42,357 bases of DNA from positions 1-42,357 of the forward strand of contig JAICYS010000016.1 in assembly GCA_025934105.1 (NCBI GenBank), in the 5' to 3' direction. This DNA comes from Myxococcota bacterium (GTDB taxonomy: Bacteria; Myxococcota_A; Polyangia; Fen-1088). Made by a program: the position numbers and the translations under genes. Of this stretch, positions 31,283-39,175 are shown piece by piece; within the stretch, counting starts at the first letter, position 1; the number at the start of each line of letters is the position of its first letter. The notes under the pieces are model-generated. The model worked only from the letters and a program-made list of their open reading frames with translations, made no database searches and was not told where the DNA came from.

Positions 31283-32068
31283 ATGGAGATCGTCGTCCTG
31301 CCGTCGCCCGAGGCCGCCTGCCTGCGGGCGGCGCGGATCGTGGCTCGCCTCGTCCGCGCCAAACCCGAGGCCGTGCTGGCCCTGCCGACGGGCGCCACGC
31401 CGCGCGGCATCTACGCCGAGCTGGTCCGCCAGCATCGCGCCCAGAAGCTGTCGTTCGCGCGGGTGACGGCGTTCAACCTGGACGAGTACGTCGGGGTCCC
31501 GCCCGACCACCCCGGCTCGTTCCGCCGCGCGCTCGAGGAGGAACTTTATCGGCAGGTCGACCTCGCGCCCGACCGCGCCCACGCGCCCGACGGGCTGGCG
31601 GCCGATCCGCCCCAGGCCTGCCGGCGCTACGAAGAGCGGATCGCGGCGGCGGGCGGGCTGGACCTGGCGCTGCTGGGGCTGGGCCGCGACGGACACATCG
31701 CCTTCAACGAGCCGACCTCGTCGCTGGGATCGCGCACGCGCCTCAAGACGCTGGCCGACGAGACGCGGGCCGCCAACCAGGGGGCGTTCGGCGCCGACCC
31801 GGTCCCGCGGCACGCGCTGACCATGGGCATCGCCACCATCTTGTCGGCGCGTCGCTGCGTGCTGGTGGCCTTCGGCGGAGGCAAGGCCGACGCGGTGGCG
31901 CGGCTGGTCGAGGGGCCGCTCACCGCCATGGTCCCGGGCTCGGCGCTGCAGCTGCACGCGAGCGCGACCGTCATCGTCGACGAGGCCGCCGCCGCGCGTC
32001 TGACGTTGCGCGCCTATTACGACGCCGTGGCGGCCGGCAAGCCGGCCTGGCAGCGCGAGGATCCTTGA
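31283..32068 (+). CDS. nagB: glucosamine-6-phosphate deaminase NagB
   Basis: 261 residues. It converts glucosamine-6-phosphate to fructose-6-phosphate and ammonia in amino-sugar use and cell-wall recycling. Motifs are LPTGATPRGIYAELV, FNLDEYVGVPPDHPGSF (catalytic Asp), LLGLGRDGHIAFNEPTSSLGSRTR and a C-terminal ATVIVDEAAA. It is slightly shorter than E. coli NagB (266) and lacks some of the C-terminal allosteric tail. A TACGAT box ends 11 nt before the ATG, so the transcript may be almost leaderless. No other nag gene is nearby. Confidence 0.92.
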   Translation: MEIVVLPSPEAACLRAARIVARLVRAKPEAVLALPTGATPRGIYAELVRQHRAQKLSFARVTAFNLDEYVGVPPDHPGSFRRALEEELYRQVDLAPDRAHAPDGLAADPPQACRRYEERIAAAGGLDLALLGLGRDGHIAFNEPTSSLGSRTRLKTLADETRAANQGAFGADPVPRHALTMGIATILSARRCVLVAFGGGKADAVARLVEGPLTAMVPGSALQLHASATVIVDEAAAARLTLRAYYDAVAAGKPAWQREDP

Positions 32069-32117
32069 CAGGCCGCCCCTGGCCGTGGTCGAAGCGAGGC
32101 GCTGACAACTGAATAGT

Positions 32118-32292
32118 GCCTTCGGTGCCTACGGGCATAAAAGGGAAGCCGGTCGAACTCCGGCGCGGTCCCGCCACTGTAAGTGGAGGCCCCTCTCGCG
32201 AACCCACTCGACGCCGGTCGGGGAAGGGGAGAGGGGCCGCAGGTCGTCGTCAAGCGGCCTGCGCTCCACGAGCCAGGAGACCTACCGAAGGC
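32118..32292 (+). promoter_or_regulatory. cobalamin riboswitch aptamer
   Basis: The closing helix P1 is perfect: GCCTTCGGT (32118-32126) with ACCGAAGGC (32284-32292). Inside are the conserved AAAAGGGAAGCCGG (32139-32152), GCGCGGTCCCGCCACTGTAA (32164-32183, the B12 box and L5) and GAGCCAGGAGACCTACC (32270-32286). A variable paired arm GGCCCCTCTC/GAGAGGGGCC lies between them. The aptamer binds adenosylcobalamin or related cobalamins and should repress the btu operon when B12 is plentiful. The stretch 32069-32117 before it must hold the promoter. TTGACA at 32065-32070 overlaps the nagB stop, but no good -10 follows it. Confidence 0.95.
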
Positions 32293-32355
32293 GTCACGCT
32301 TTTCTCCGCGCGGACGGAGGCGCCGGCGGCCCGCTTCACCAGGGCCGTTCTGCTC

Positions 32356-32378
32356 CCCTCGTTCGCGTCGAACGAGGG
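32356..32378 (+). promoter_or_regulatory. ribosome-site-sequestering hairpin (riboswitch expression platform)
   Basis: CCCTCGTTCG (32356-32365), loop CGT, CGAACGAGGG (32369-32378): a perfect 10-bp stem. The 3' arm ends in GAGGG, the likely ribosome-binding site of the ATG at 32385, six nt later. The hairpin should block btuC translation in one riboswitch state. No T-run follows, so control is more likely translational than by termination. A smaller hairpin CTCCG/CGGAG at about 32304-32319 may be part of the switch. Confidence 0.7.
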
Positions 32379-32384
32379 CTCTCG

Positions 32385-33500
32385 ATGCTGCAGGAACAGG
32401 CGTCCGCCTCCGGCCGGCAGGCCGGCCGCGCGCGCCACGCCACAATCCAGTCAGAGGTCTCCAGCCGCCGCCCGGTGGCCGGCGGGGCGCTGCTGGCCTG
32501 TGTCCTCGCCGCCCTCACGCTGGCTGCCCTGGTGGCGGCGCTGCTGATCGGCCCGGCGCCGCTGTCGCTGCGTGACGTGGCCGGGGCGCTGGTCCGCGGG
32601 CTGACCGGGCGCGCCGCCGGCTGGCGGGACGTGGTGGTCGTCTCGGTCCGGTTGCCGCGCGCGCTGGTCGCGCTGCTGGTGGGCGGCGCGCTGGGGGTGG
32701 CGGGCGCCGCGTTGCAGGGGCTGTTCCGCAATCCGCTGGCCGACCCGGGCGTGCTGGGCGTCTCGTCGGGCGCGTCGCTGGGGGCGGTGCTGGCCATCGC
32801 CGGCGGGCTGGCGGCCCGCGCCGTCTGGACGCTTCCGCTGTGCGCGTTCGCCGGCGCCGCGGCCGACGCGCTGCTGGTGTTCGCGATCGCCGCCCGGCGG
32901 GGGCGGGGCCGCCTGTTCACGGGGACGCTCTTGCTGGTGGGCGTGGCCGTCGGCGCGCTGAACGCGTCGCTGGCGACGTTCGTGCTGTCGGCGACGCTGG
33001 CCCGCTACGACGCCGGCCGGCAGATCGTCTACTGGCTGCTGGGCGCGCTGGAGGCGCGCACCTGGGATCACCTGCTGCTGGGGGCGCCGGCGGTGCTGGT
33101 GGGCGCGGCGGTGATCGCCGCCCACGCGCGCGAGCTGGACGCGCTGATGCTGGGCGAGATCGGCGCGACCTCGGTCGGGGTCGACGTCCCGGCGGTGCGG
33201 CTGCGGCTGGTGGTGGCCAGCGCGCTGGTGGTCGGCGCGGCGGTGGCGATCGCCGGGCCGATCGGGTTCGTCGGGCTGCTGGTGCCGCACGTGATCCGGC
33301 TGGCGGTCGGTCCGGCGCACCGGACGCTGGTGCCGCTGGCGTTCGTGGGCGGGGGCCTGTTCCTGTTGCTGGCGGACGTGATCGCGCGGGCGCTGCCGGC
33401 GCGCGAGATCCCGGTGGGCGTCGTGACGGCGGCGATCGGCGCGCCCGCGTTCCTGGCCCTGCTGCTGCGCCGCCGCGCCGCCGTCGAGGTGGCGTCGTGA
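32385..33500 (+). CDS. btuC: vitamin B12 ABC transporter permease BtuC (FecCD family)
   Basis: 371 residues with about ten membrane helices. FecCD motifs are RLPRALVALLVGGALGVAGAALQ, FRNPLADPGVLGVSSGASLGAV and the conserved GPIGFVGLLVPHVIRL near the C-terminus. The N-terminal ~30 residues are polar and a GTG at codon 25 is an alternative start, but the ATG at 32385 has GAGGG in the hairpin above. It moves cobalamin across the inner membrane with BtuD and BtuF. Its stop overlaps the btuD start (GTGA). Confidence 0.93.
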   Translation: MLQEQASASGRQAGRARHATIQSEVSSRRPVAGGALLACVLAALTLAALVAALLIGPAPLSLRDVAGALVRGLTGRAAGWRDVVVVSVRLPRALVALLVGGALGVAGAALQGLFRNPLADPGVLGVSSGASLGAVLAIAGGLAARAVWTLPLCAFAGAAADALLVFAIAARRGRGRLFTGTLLLVGVAVGALNASLATFVLSATLARYDAGRQIVYWLLGALEARTWDHLLLGAPAVLVGAAVIAAHARELDALMLGEIGATSVGVDVPAVRLRLVVASALVVGAAVAIAGPIGFVGLLVPHVIRLAVGPAHRTLVPLAFVGGGLFLLLADVIARALPAREIPVGVVTAAIGAPAFLALLLRRRAAVEVAS

Positions 33501-34309
33501 CGGCCGCCGCGGCGCCGCTGGTCGAGGCGGTGAACCTGGGCTTCGGATACGGCGGGCGCGCGGTGTTGCGCGAGGTCGACTTTCGCGTCGGGGCGGGCGA
33601 GCTGGTGGCGCTGTGCGGGCCCAACGGCGCCGGCAAGTCGACGCTGCTGCGCCTGTTGCTGGGCCTGCACGCGCCGGCGGCGGGCGAGATCCGGCTGGGC
33701 GGCGCCCCCGTCGCGTCGCTCTCCCGGCGCGAGATCGCGCGGCGGGCGGCGCTGCTGCCTCAGGACGCGCCGGCCGACCTGCCGCTGACCGCCCGCGAAT
33801 CGGTGGCGCTGGGGCGGCTGGCGCACCTCGATCGGTTCCAGCCCGAATCGCGCGCCGACGAAGAGGCGGTGGCGCGCGCGCTGGCCGCCACCGACATCCA
33901 GGCGCTGGCCGACCGCCCGGTGGCGGAGCTCTCGGGCGGCGAGCGTCACCGCGTCCACCTGGCCCGGGCGCTGGCGCAGGACGCGCGGCTGTTGCTGCTG
34001 GACGAGCCGATCGCCGGCCTGGACGTGGCCCACCAGCTTCAGGCGCTGGACCTCCTGCGCGCGCTGGCCGACACGGGGCGGGGCGTCCTGGTGGCGCTGC
34101 ACGATCTGTCGCTGGCGGCGCGGCGCTGCGATCGGATGATCCTGCTCTCCGGCGGCACCGTCCGGGTCGACGCCGCGCCGGACCAGGTCGTCACGCCCGC
34201 GCTCTTGGCCGAGGTGTTCGGCGTGCGCGCCGACGTGCTGCGCGACGCCGCCGGTCGGCCGCTGGTGGTCCCGCTCTCGGCGCTGGCCGGCCGGGAGGCC
34301 GCGCGATGA
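33497..34309 (+). CDS. btuD: vitamin B12 ABC transporter ATPase BtuD
   Basis: 270 residues. Walker A GPNGAGKST, signature LSGGERHR, Walker B RLLLLDEPIAGLD and the switch His in VLVALHDLSLAARR are intact. The PQDAPADLPLTARESVALGR Q-loop region is typical of iron-siderophore/cobalamin importers (BtuD/FepC type). The GTG at 33497 overlaps the btuC stop (GTGA), and its own stop overlaps the btuB start (ATGA), so the three proteins are translationally coupled. The frame remains open upstream but GTG 33497 starts at the proper domain. Confidence 0.95.
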   Translation: MTAAAAPLVEAVNLGFGYGGRAVLREVDFRVGAGELVALCGPNGAGKSTLLRLLLGLHAPAAGEIRLGGAPVASLSRREIARRAALLPQDAPADLPLTARESVALGRLAHLDRFQPESRADEEAVARALAATDIQALADRPVAELSGGERHRVHLARALAQDARLLLLDEPIAGLDVAHQLQALDLLRALADTGRGVLVALHDLSLAARRCDRMILLSGGTVRVDAAPDQVVTPALLAEVFGVRADVLRDAAGRPLVVPLSALAGREAAR

Positions 34310-36393
34310 TCGCCCGCCTGCGCCGGAGCGCGACGCTGGCCGCCCTCGCGCTCATCGCCGCGCGACGGGCGCTGGCCGACGCGCCGCCGCCCGGCTTCCA
34401 GACGGTGGTGACCGCCCCGGCGCCGGACCCGCTGGTTCCGCGGGCCGACAGCGCGGCCGCCGCCTCGGTGGTCCGGCCCGGCGACAGCCCGCGCGCCATC
34501 GAGAACCTGACCACGCTGCTGCTGGAGGTTCCGGGCGTGACCGTCACCCGCACGGGCGCGGCGGCGTCGTTCTCGACCCTGGCCCTGCGCGGGTCGAACC
34601 CCGACGAGGTGCTCATCTTCGTGGACGGGATCCCGCTCAACGTGGCCGAGGGCGGCGGCGTCGACGCGTCCACCTTGCCGCTCGGCGACGTCGAGCGGAT
34701 CGAGGTCTACCGCGGCACCAGCCCGCTGGCGTTCGGCGAATCGGCGCTGGGGGGCGTGGTCTCGATCGTCACCCGCACGCCGGCGGCCGAGCGGGCCGCG
34801 GCGCGGGCCGGCGTCGGCTCGTTCGGCACCTCCTTCGCCGACGCCACTGCCGGCGGCCGGCTGGGCCGGCTTCGGCTCTACGCCGGCGTCCATGGGCTGC
34901 AGTCGCGCGGCGACTATCCGTACCTCAACGACAACGGGACGCCGGCCAATCCCGATGACGACCGGGTCCAGCCGCGGCGCAACGACGACTCGCGGGAAGC
35001 CAACGGCGTGATGCGCGCCGCGCTGACGTTGAACGGGCGCCGCACGCTGACGCTGAGCGCGATCGGCTTCGCGCGCGCGCAGGGGCTGCCCGGCACCAAC
35101 AACATGCAGACGGTGCTGGCCCGCTTTCACACGGCGCGCGGCCTGGCCGCGGTCCGCTACCAGTCGCGCGACGACCTTGGCCCGGGGGGCCGCCTCTCGG
35201 TCCAGGCGTTCGGCAGCGTCGAGCGGGATCGCCTGATCGATCCGGCCGGCGAGATCTCGCGCGCCGGGCCGACCACGGCGCGCGCCACGACGGTCTCAGC
35301 CGGTGCCATCGCCAACGCCGCCCGGCCGGCCGGCGACTGGGGGCGGGTGGCGGCCGTGCTGGAGGGGCGCCGCGAGACCTACGCGCTGGCCAACGAGACC
35401 GTTCCCGCGCGTTCCGGGCTGCCGGCCCGACGGCTGGTGGGGGTGGCCGGCGCCGAGCTGGACGCCAGCTTGCGCCGGCTGGATCTGCACGTCATTCCCT
35501 CGGCGCGCGTCGAGCTGGTCGACGACGTGGTCACCGGCCTGAACGGCGCCGCCATGGCGCTGCCGGCCAGTCCGCCCGTGCACCGGCTGCTGCCCACCTT
35601 CCGCCTGGGGCTGCTGCGGCCGTTGAGCGCGGCGGCGACGCTGAAGGGAAACGCCGGCTGGTACGAGCGCGCGCCGTCGTTCCTGGAGTTTTACGGCAAC
35701 GGCGACGGGCGGCTGCTCGGCAACCCGATGCTGGTCCCCGAGCGTGGTCTCAACGCCGACCTGGCGCTCTGGATCGACGGGGCCGGCCCGGCGCTGGCGG
35801 TGGCCAGCCGGACCACGCTGTTCGGCGCGCTGTCCGACGACCTCATCACCTGGATCCCCAGCGCGGACGGCCCGTCGCGCGCCGAGAACGTCGGGCGCGC
35901 GCGGATCTACGGCGTCGAGCAAGAGCTGCGGCTGGCGGTCGGGGCGCACCTGCGCCTGGTCGCCCAGGCCACGGTCACGGTCGCCGAGGACCGCAGCGAC
36001 AACGCGGCCAGCCGGGGCCGCCAGCTTCCGCACCACCCGCGCTATCTCGGCTACCTGCGCCCCGAGCTGGCCCGGCTGCCGCTGGGCGGCACCTGGGAGG
36101 GCCAGCTTTACGCCGACGCCACGCTGCTGGCCGGCGACTACGACACCCCCGACAACACGGTGACCGTGCCGTCGCGCGCGCTGCTGGGCGCCGGCCTGGC
36201 CGTGGTCTGGCGCCGCGCGCGCCTGCGCGCCACGGCCAGCGCCTTCGACCTGGCCGACCAGCACCCGCCGTACGACGCCAGCGACCTTCCGCTGCCGGGG
36301 CGCTCGTTCTTTCTTTCCGTGGCATTCGATTCGACGCTGGCCGATCCGGACGGCGGCGCTTCCCCTGTGACACACACACTGCGTAGCGACTGA
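34306..36393 (+). CDS. btuB: TonB-dependent outer-membrane cobalamin receptor BtuB-like
   Basis: 695 residues. A signal peptide (TLAALALIAARRALA) is followed by a TonB-box-like segment (FQTVVTAP). The plug domain (about 60-160) has LRGSNPDEVLIFVDGIPLN and IEVYRGTSPLAFGESALGGV. A long beta-barrel follows with several D/N-rich loops (LNDNGTPANPDDD, TPDNTVTVPS), of the sort that bind calcium in E. coli BtuB. It should import cobalamin across the outer membrane by TonB energy. The C-terminus (VTHTLRSD) does not end in Phe as usual and extends past the last strand (FFLSVAFDS). The start overlaps btuD, with GGGAGG upstream. The riboswitch supports the B12 assignment. Confidence 0.92.
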   Translation: MIARLRRSATLAALALIAARRALADAPPPGFQTVVTAPAPDPLVPRADSAAAASVVRPGDSPRAIENLTTLLLEVPGVTVTRTGAAASFSTLALRGSNPDEVLIFVDGIPLNVAEGGGVDASTLPLGDVERIEVYRGTSPLAFGESALGGVVSIVTRTPAAERAAARAGVGSFGTSFADATAGGRLGRLRLYAGVHGLQSRGDYPYLNDNGTPANPDDDRVQPRRNDDSREANGVMRAALTLNGRRTLTLSAIGFARAQGLPGTNNMQTVLARFHTARGLAAVRYQSRDDLGPGGRLSVQAFGSVERDRLIDPAGEISRAGPTTARATTVSAGAIANAARPAGDWGRVAAVLEGRRETYALANETVPARSGLPARRLVGVAGAELDASLRRLDLHVIPSARVELVDDVVTGLNGAAMALPASPPVHRLLPTFRLGLLRPLSAAATLKGNAGWYERAPSFLEFYGNGDGRLLGNPMLVPERGLNADLALWIDGAGPALAVASRTTLFGALSDDLITWIPSADGPSRAENVGRARIYGVEQELRLAVGAHLRLVAQATVTVAEDRSDNAASRGRQLPHHPRYLGYLRPELARLPLGGTWEGQLYADATLLAGDYDTPDNTVTVPSRALLGAGLAVVWRRARLRATASAFDLADQHPPYDASDLPLPGRSFFLSVAFDSTLADPDGGASPVTHTLRSD

Positions 36394-36404
36394 AGGAGAA
36401 CACG

Positions 36405-37817
36405 ATGCGAGGTCTGGTCATGCGAGCTCTGGGTTTGTGGACCGTGGCGGCCGCCGTCGGGATGGCGGCGGGCTGCTCTGATACGCCGCGCACCGGCGAG
36501 CCGATCTTCGCGATGGGCGGCGCCGGCGGCCGGGGCACGCCCGGCCTGGGCGGGCAGGGGACGGGCCCGGACCTGGGGACGGGCGGCACCAGCAGCACCG
36601 GCGGGCAGGGCGGCGTCGTCGCCGCCGGCGGAGCGGCCGGCAATCCGGCCGGACAGGGCGGGGCGGGCGGCGCGCCGGCCGTGCTGGCTCCCCCGGCGCC
36701 GGTGGGGCTGGTCTCGCTCAACAGCGACTACCAGGCCACCAGCCTGTCGCTCCTCAGCCCGCAGGGGGGATCGGTCGAGGGGAGCTGCGTCCACTCGAGC
36801 ACCGTCGGCGACGGCACCTCGAAGACCATCTCCGGGGACGCCGTCCTGCCGTCGCAACCGCAGCGCGGCGGCGACATCGTCATCGTCGACCGCGGCAACG
36901 GCGCGCTGACCTTCGTCGATCCGACCGGCTGCTTCATCGCCCGCCAGATCGCCGTTCCGGGCGGCGCCACGACCGACCCGCACGACGTCGTGATCGTGTC
37001 CGACCAGAAGGCCTATGTGACGCGGTATCAGGCGAATCTGGCCTCCTCCAGCCCGCAGCAGGTGGGCAACGACGTGGTCGTCATCGATCCGACCACCGGC
37101 ACGTACGTCAAGCGCATCAGCCTGGACGCGCTGGCCGCCACCAGCGCCGGGGCCGGCGTGCTGGCGCGTCCGGATCGCGCGCTCATCGCGGCCGGCCGGG
37201 TGGCCGTGTCGCTGAACCAGGTCGACGCCACCTACACCGCGTACGGCACCGGCGCCGTGGCGTTCATCGATCCGATCACCGACACCGTCACGGATCACGT
37301 GTCGCTGCCCGGCCTGTTCGACTGCGCGGGGATGGACTACGTGCCGAGCTCGCACACGCTGCTGGTGGCCTGCGGCGGCATCTACGCCGACCTGAATCAG
37401 GCCCTGCAGGCGGGGGTGGCGGTCATCGACCTGTCGGCGTCGGCGCCGCGGCTCGATCACGTCATCTCCGCCGTGGCGTTCGGCGCGCACGCGATGAACT
37501 TCGAGTGGGTGCTGGGCGCCCCGACGGCCGATGCGCCCAACCGCGCGTTCGCCGGGACCTACGATCCGAACGACGTCGCCCCCGACGCGCTGTTTGAGTT
37601 CGACGTCGTGTCCGGCCTGGTCACTCCGGTCGGCACGGCGGCCGCTTTCGCGCTGGGGGCGCCGGCCCTGGCCGGGGACCTGCTGTTCGTGCCCGAAGCG
37701 CTGGCCAGCACGCCGAAGGTCCAGATCTTCGACGTCAGCGCGGCGCCGCAGGGCGTGAAGGCCTTCACGCCCGACGTGACGAACGGCCTGCCGCCTCGCC
37801 AGGTCGCCTGGTACTGA
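36405..37817 (+). CDS. beta-propeller-like lipoprotein in the B12 operon (BtuG-like candidate)
   Basis: 470 residues. The signal MRGLVMRALGLWTVAAAVGM ends at AAGC (Cys24). A Gly/Thr-rich linker of ~70 residues (about 35-95) follows and could reach away from the membrane. The rest has repeated YVTN/beta-propeller-like strands: GDIVIVDRGNGALTFVDPTG, NDVVVIDPTTGTYVKRI, GAVAFIDPITDTVTDHV and GVAVIDLSASAPRLDHV. AAGGAG precedes the ATG at 36405, 11 nt after btuB; btuF follows by 2 nt. In Bacteroidota, the surface propeller lipoprotein BtuG captures B12 for BtuB. A similar role is my inference from context and fold; no sequence comparison was possible. Confidence 0.7.
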   Translation: MRGLVMRALGLWTVAAAVGMAAGCSDTPRTGEPIFAMGGAGGRGTPGLGGQGTGPDLGTGGTSSTGGQGGVVAAGGAAGNPAGQGGAGGAPAVLAPPAPVGLVSLNSDYQATSLSLLSPQGGSVEGSCVHSSTVGDGTSKTISGDAVLPSQPQRGGDIVIVDRGNGALTFVDPTGCFIARQIAVPGGATTDPHDVVIVSDQKAYVTRYQANLASSSPQQVGNDVVVIDPTTGTYVKRISLDALAATSAGAGVLARPDRALIAAGRVAVSLNQVDATYTAYGTGAVAFIDPITDTVTDHVSLPGLFDCAGMDYVPSSHTLLVACGGIYADLNQALQAGVAVIDLSASAPRLDHVISAVAFGAHAMNFEWVLGAPTADAPNRAFAGTYDPNDVAPDALFEFDVVSGLVTPVGTAAAFALGAPALAGDLLFVPEALASTPKVQIFDVSAAPQGVKAFTPDVTNGLPPRQVAWY

Positions 37818-37819
37818 AG

Positions 37820-38818
37820 ATGGGCGGCGCGCGCCGGCCGGCCTTCTGGTCGCGACGGGCCTGGCTGGGCGCGGGCCTGGCCGTTCCGTTCGGCGCCGCC
37901 GCGCTCCTCGGACCTCGGGTGCGCGGCGCGCTGCTGGGCGCGGCCGGGCTGGGCGACGGGCGAATCGAGACGCCGCGGGGCGGCGGGTTTCCGCGCACGC
38001 TCGTGGACCCGGTCGGCGGCCGGCGGCAGCTCCCCGCGCCGCCGCGCCGGATCGCCTCGACCTACCTGGCGGCCGACGAGATCTTGGCAGCGCTGGTGCC
38101 TGCGGCGCGCCTGGCGGCCGTGTCGGCGTTCGCCGACGAGCCGTCGGTCTCGAACGTGGCGGGCTTCTTCCCGCGCGGGCTGCCGCGGGTCCGGGCGCAG
38201 GTCGAGGCGATCCTGGCCGTCCAGCCGGACCTGGTCTGCGTGGCGGGCTACTCCGACCCCGACGGCCTGCGGCTGGAGATCGGCGCCGGCCTGCCGGTGC
38301 TGCGCTGGTCCCGGTTCGATTGCTTCGCCGACGTGCTGGCCAACGTGCGCCTGCTGGGCGCGGCCACAGGCGCCGACGCCGCCGCCGAGGCGCTGGCGGC
38401 CTCGGTCGAGCGCCAGCTGGCCGCGTTGCAGGCGCGCCTGGCGGGCGTGGCGCCGGTCCGCGCGCTCTATCTGGATCCGCCCGATTTCAGCGCCGGCGCC
38501 GGGACGCTGATCGACGAGATGCTCACCCGGGCGGGCGCCGTGAACGTGGCCCGCCAGGCGCGGCTGGATGGGGCCGGCCCGATCTCGGTCGAGGCCGCGC
38601 TGGGCCTGGATCCCGACGTGCTGGTGGTGGCCGCCTGGCCCGGCGCCCCGCCGCCGCTGGAGGCGCTGCGGGCGGCGCCGCTCTGGCGCGAGTTGCGCGC
38701 GGTGGGGGCGGGCGACCTGGTGACGGTGCCGGGCGCCTGGAGCGGCGACGTCTCGCACCACGCGGCCAAGGCGCCGGCCGCCATCGCGCGCGCTCTCCAC
38801 CCGGCGCGCTTCGCCTGA
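37820..38818 (+). CDS. btuF: periplasmic cobalamin-binding protein BtuF
   Basis: 332 residues. The N-terminus has a twin-arginine signal (WSRRAWLGAGLAVPFGAAALL), so it may be exported folded by Tat rather than Sec. The body is a class III binding protein: PRRIASTYLAADEILAALVP, VQAI-type VEAILAVQPDLVCVAGY, and a C-terminal lobe with LYLDPPDFSAGAGTLIDEMLTRAGAVN and DPDVLVVAAWPG. BtuF delivers cobalamin to BtuCD. The ATG lies two bases after the stop of the propeller lipoprotein gene. It is the last gene of the operon and converges on yacG. Confidence 0.88.
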   Translation: MGGARRPAFWSRRAWLGAGLAVPFGAAALLGPRVRGALLGAAGLGDGRIETPRGGGFPRTLVDPVGGRRQLPAPPRRIASTYLAADEILAALVPAARLAAVSAFADEPSVSNVAGFFPRGLPRVRAQVEAILAVQPDLVCVAGYSDPDGLRLEIGAGLPVLRWSRFDCFADVLANVRLLGAATGADAAAEALAASVERQLAALQARLAGVAPVRALYLDPPDFSAGAGTLIDEMLTRAGAVNVARQARLDGAGPISVEAALGLDPDVLVVAAWPGAPPPLEALRAAPLWRELRAVGAGDLVTVPGAWSGDVSHHAAKAPAAIARALHPARFA

Positions 38819-38897
38819 CCCGATACCGTTCAGGTCGCCGTCCGTTCGACGGCCGGCCGCCGGGCCGCTCGACCGAAGGCCCTGCCGCCTCACCCCC

Positions 38898-39107
38898 TCA
38901 GTGGGGCAGCTTGGAGTCGTCGGTCTCGGGGTGGCCGCCGTCGTCCAGTTCGGTGTCGTCGGCGAGCGGCGTGGCGATGCGATAGCCGCCGTCCAGCCAG
39001 GTGCCGAGGTCCGCCGCGCGGCAGCGGGCCGAGCAGAACGGGCGGTACGGCTGGGTCTCGTCGGAGGGCGCGAACGAGCGCCGGCAGGTGGGACATTTCC
39101 GCTTCAC
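38898..39107 (-). CDS. yacG: zinc-binding DNA gyrase inhibitor YacG
   Basis: 69 residues. The four-cysteine zinc site CPTC...FCSARC and the following AADLGTWLDGGYRIA are the full YacG (DUF329) signature. E. coli YacG binds zinc and inhibits gyrase by contacting GyrB. The C-terminal tail is acidic (DDTELDDGGHPETDD). The start codon is GTG at 39107 (GTGAAGCGG). It is not next to coaE here, as it is in enterobacteria. Confidence 0.92.
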   Translation of the reverse strand: MKRKCPTCRRSFAPSDETQPYRPFCSARCRAADLGTWLDGGYRIATPLADDTELDDGGHPETDDSKLPH

Positions 39108-39175
39108 GGGCGAAAAAGATAGGCGCTCTGCCGGTGCCTTGCCAAGGGCACGCGCATGCGATACTGCGTCGCAAG

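Noticed and set aside
32065..32070. TTGACA as the -35 box of the B12 operon promoter
   Set aside because: It overlaps the nagB stop and no credible -10 lies 16-18 nt downstream, so I did not list it as a promoter.
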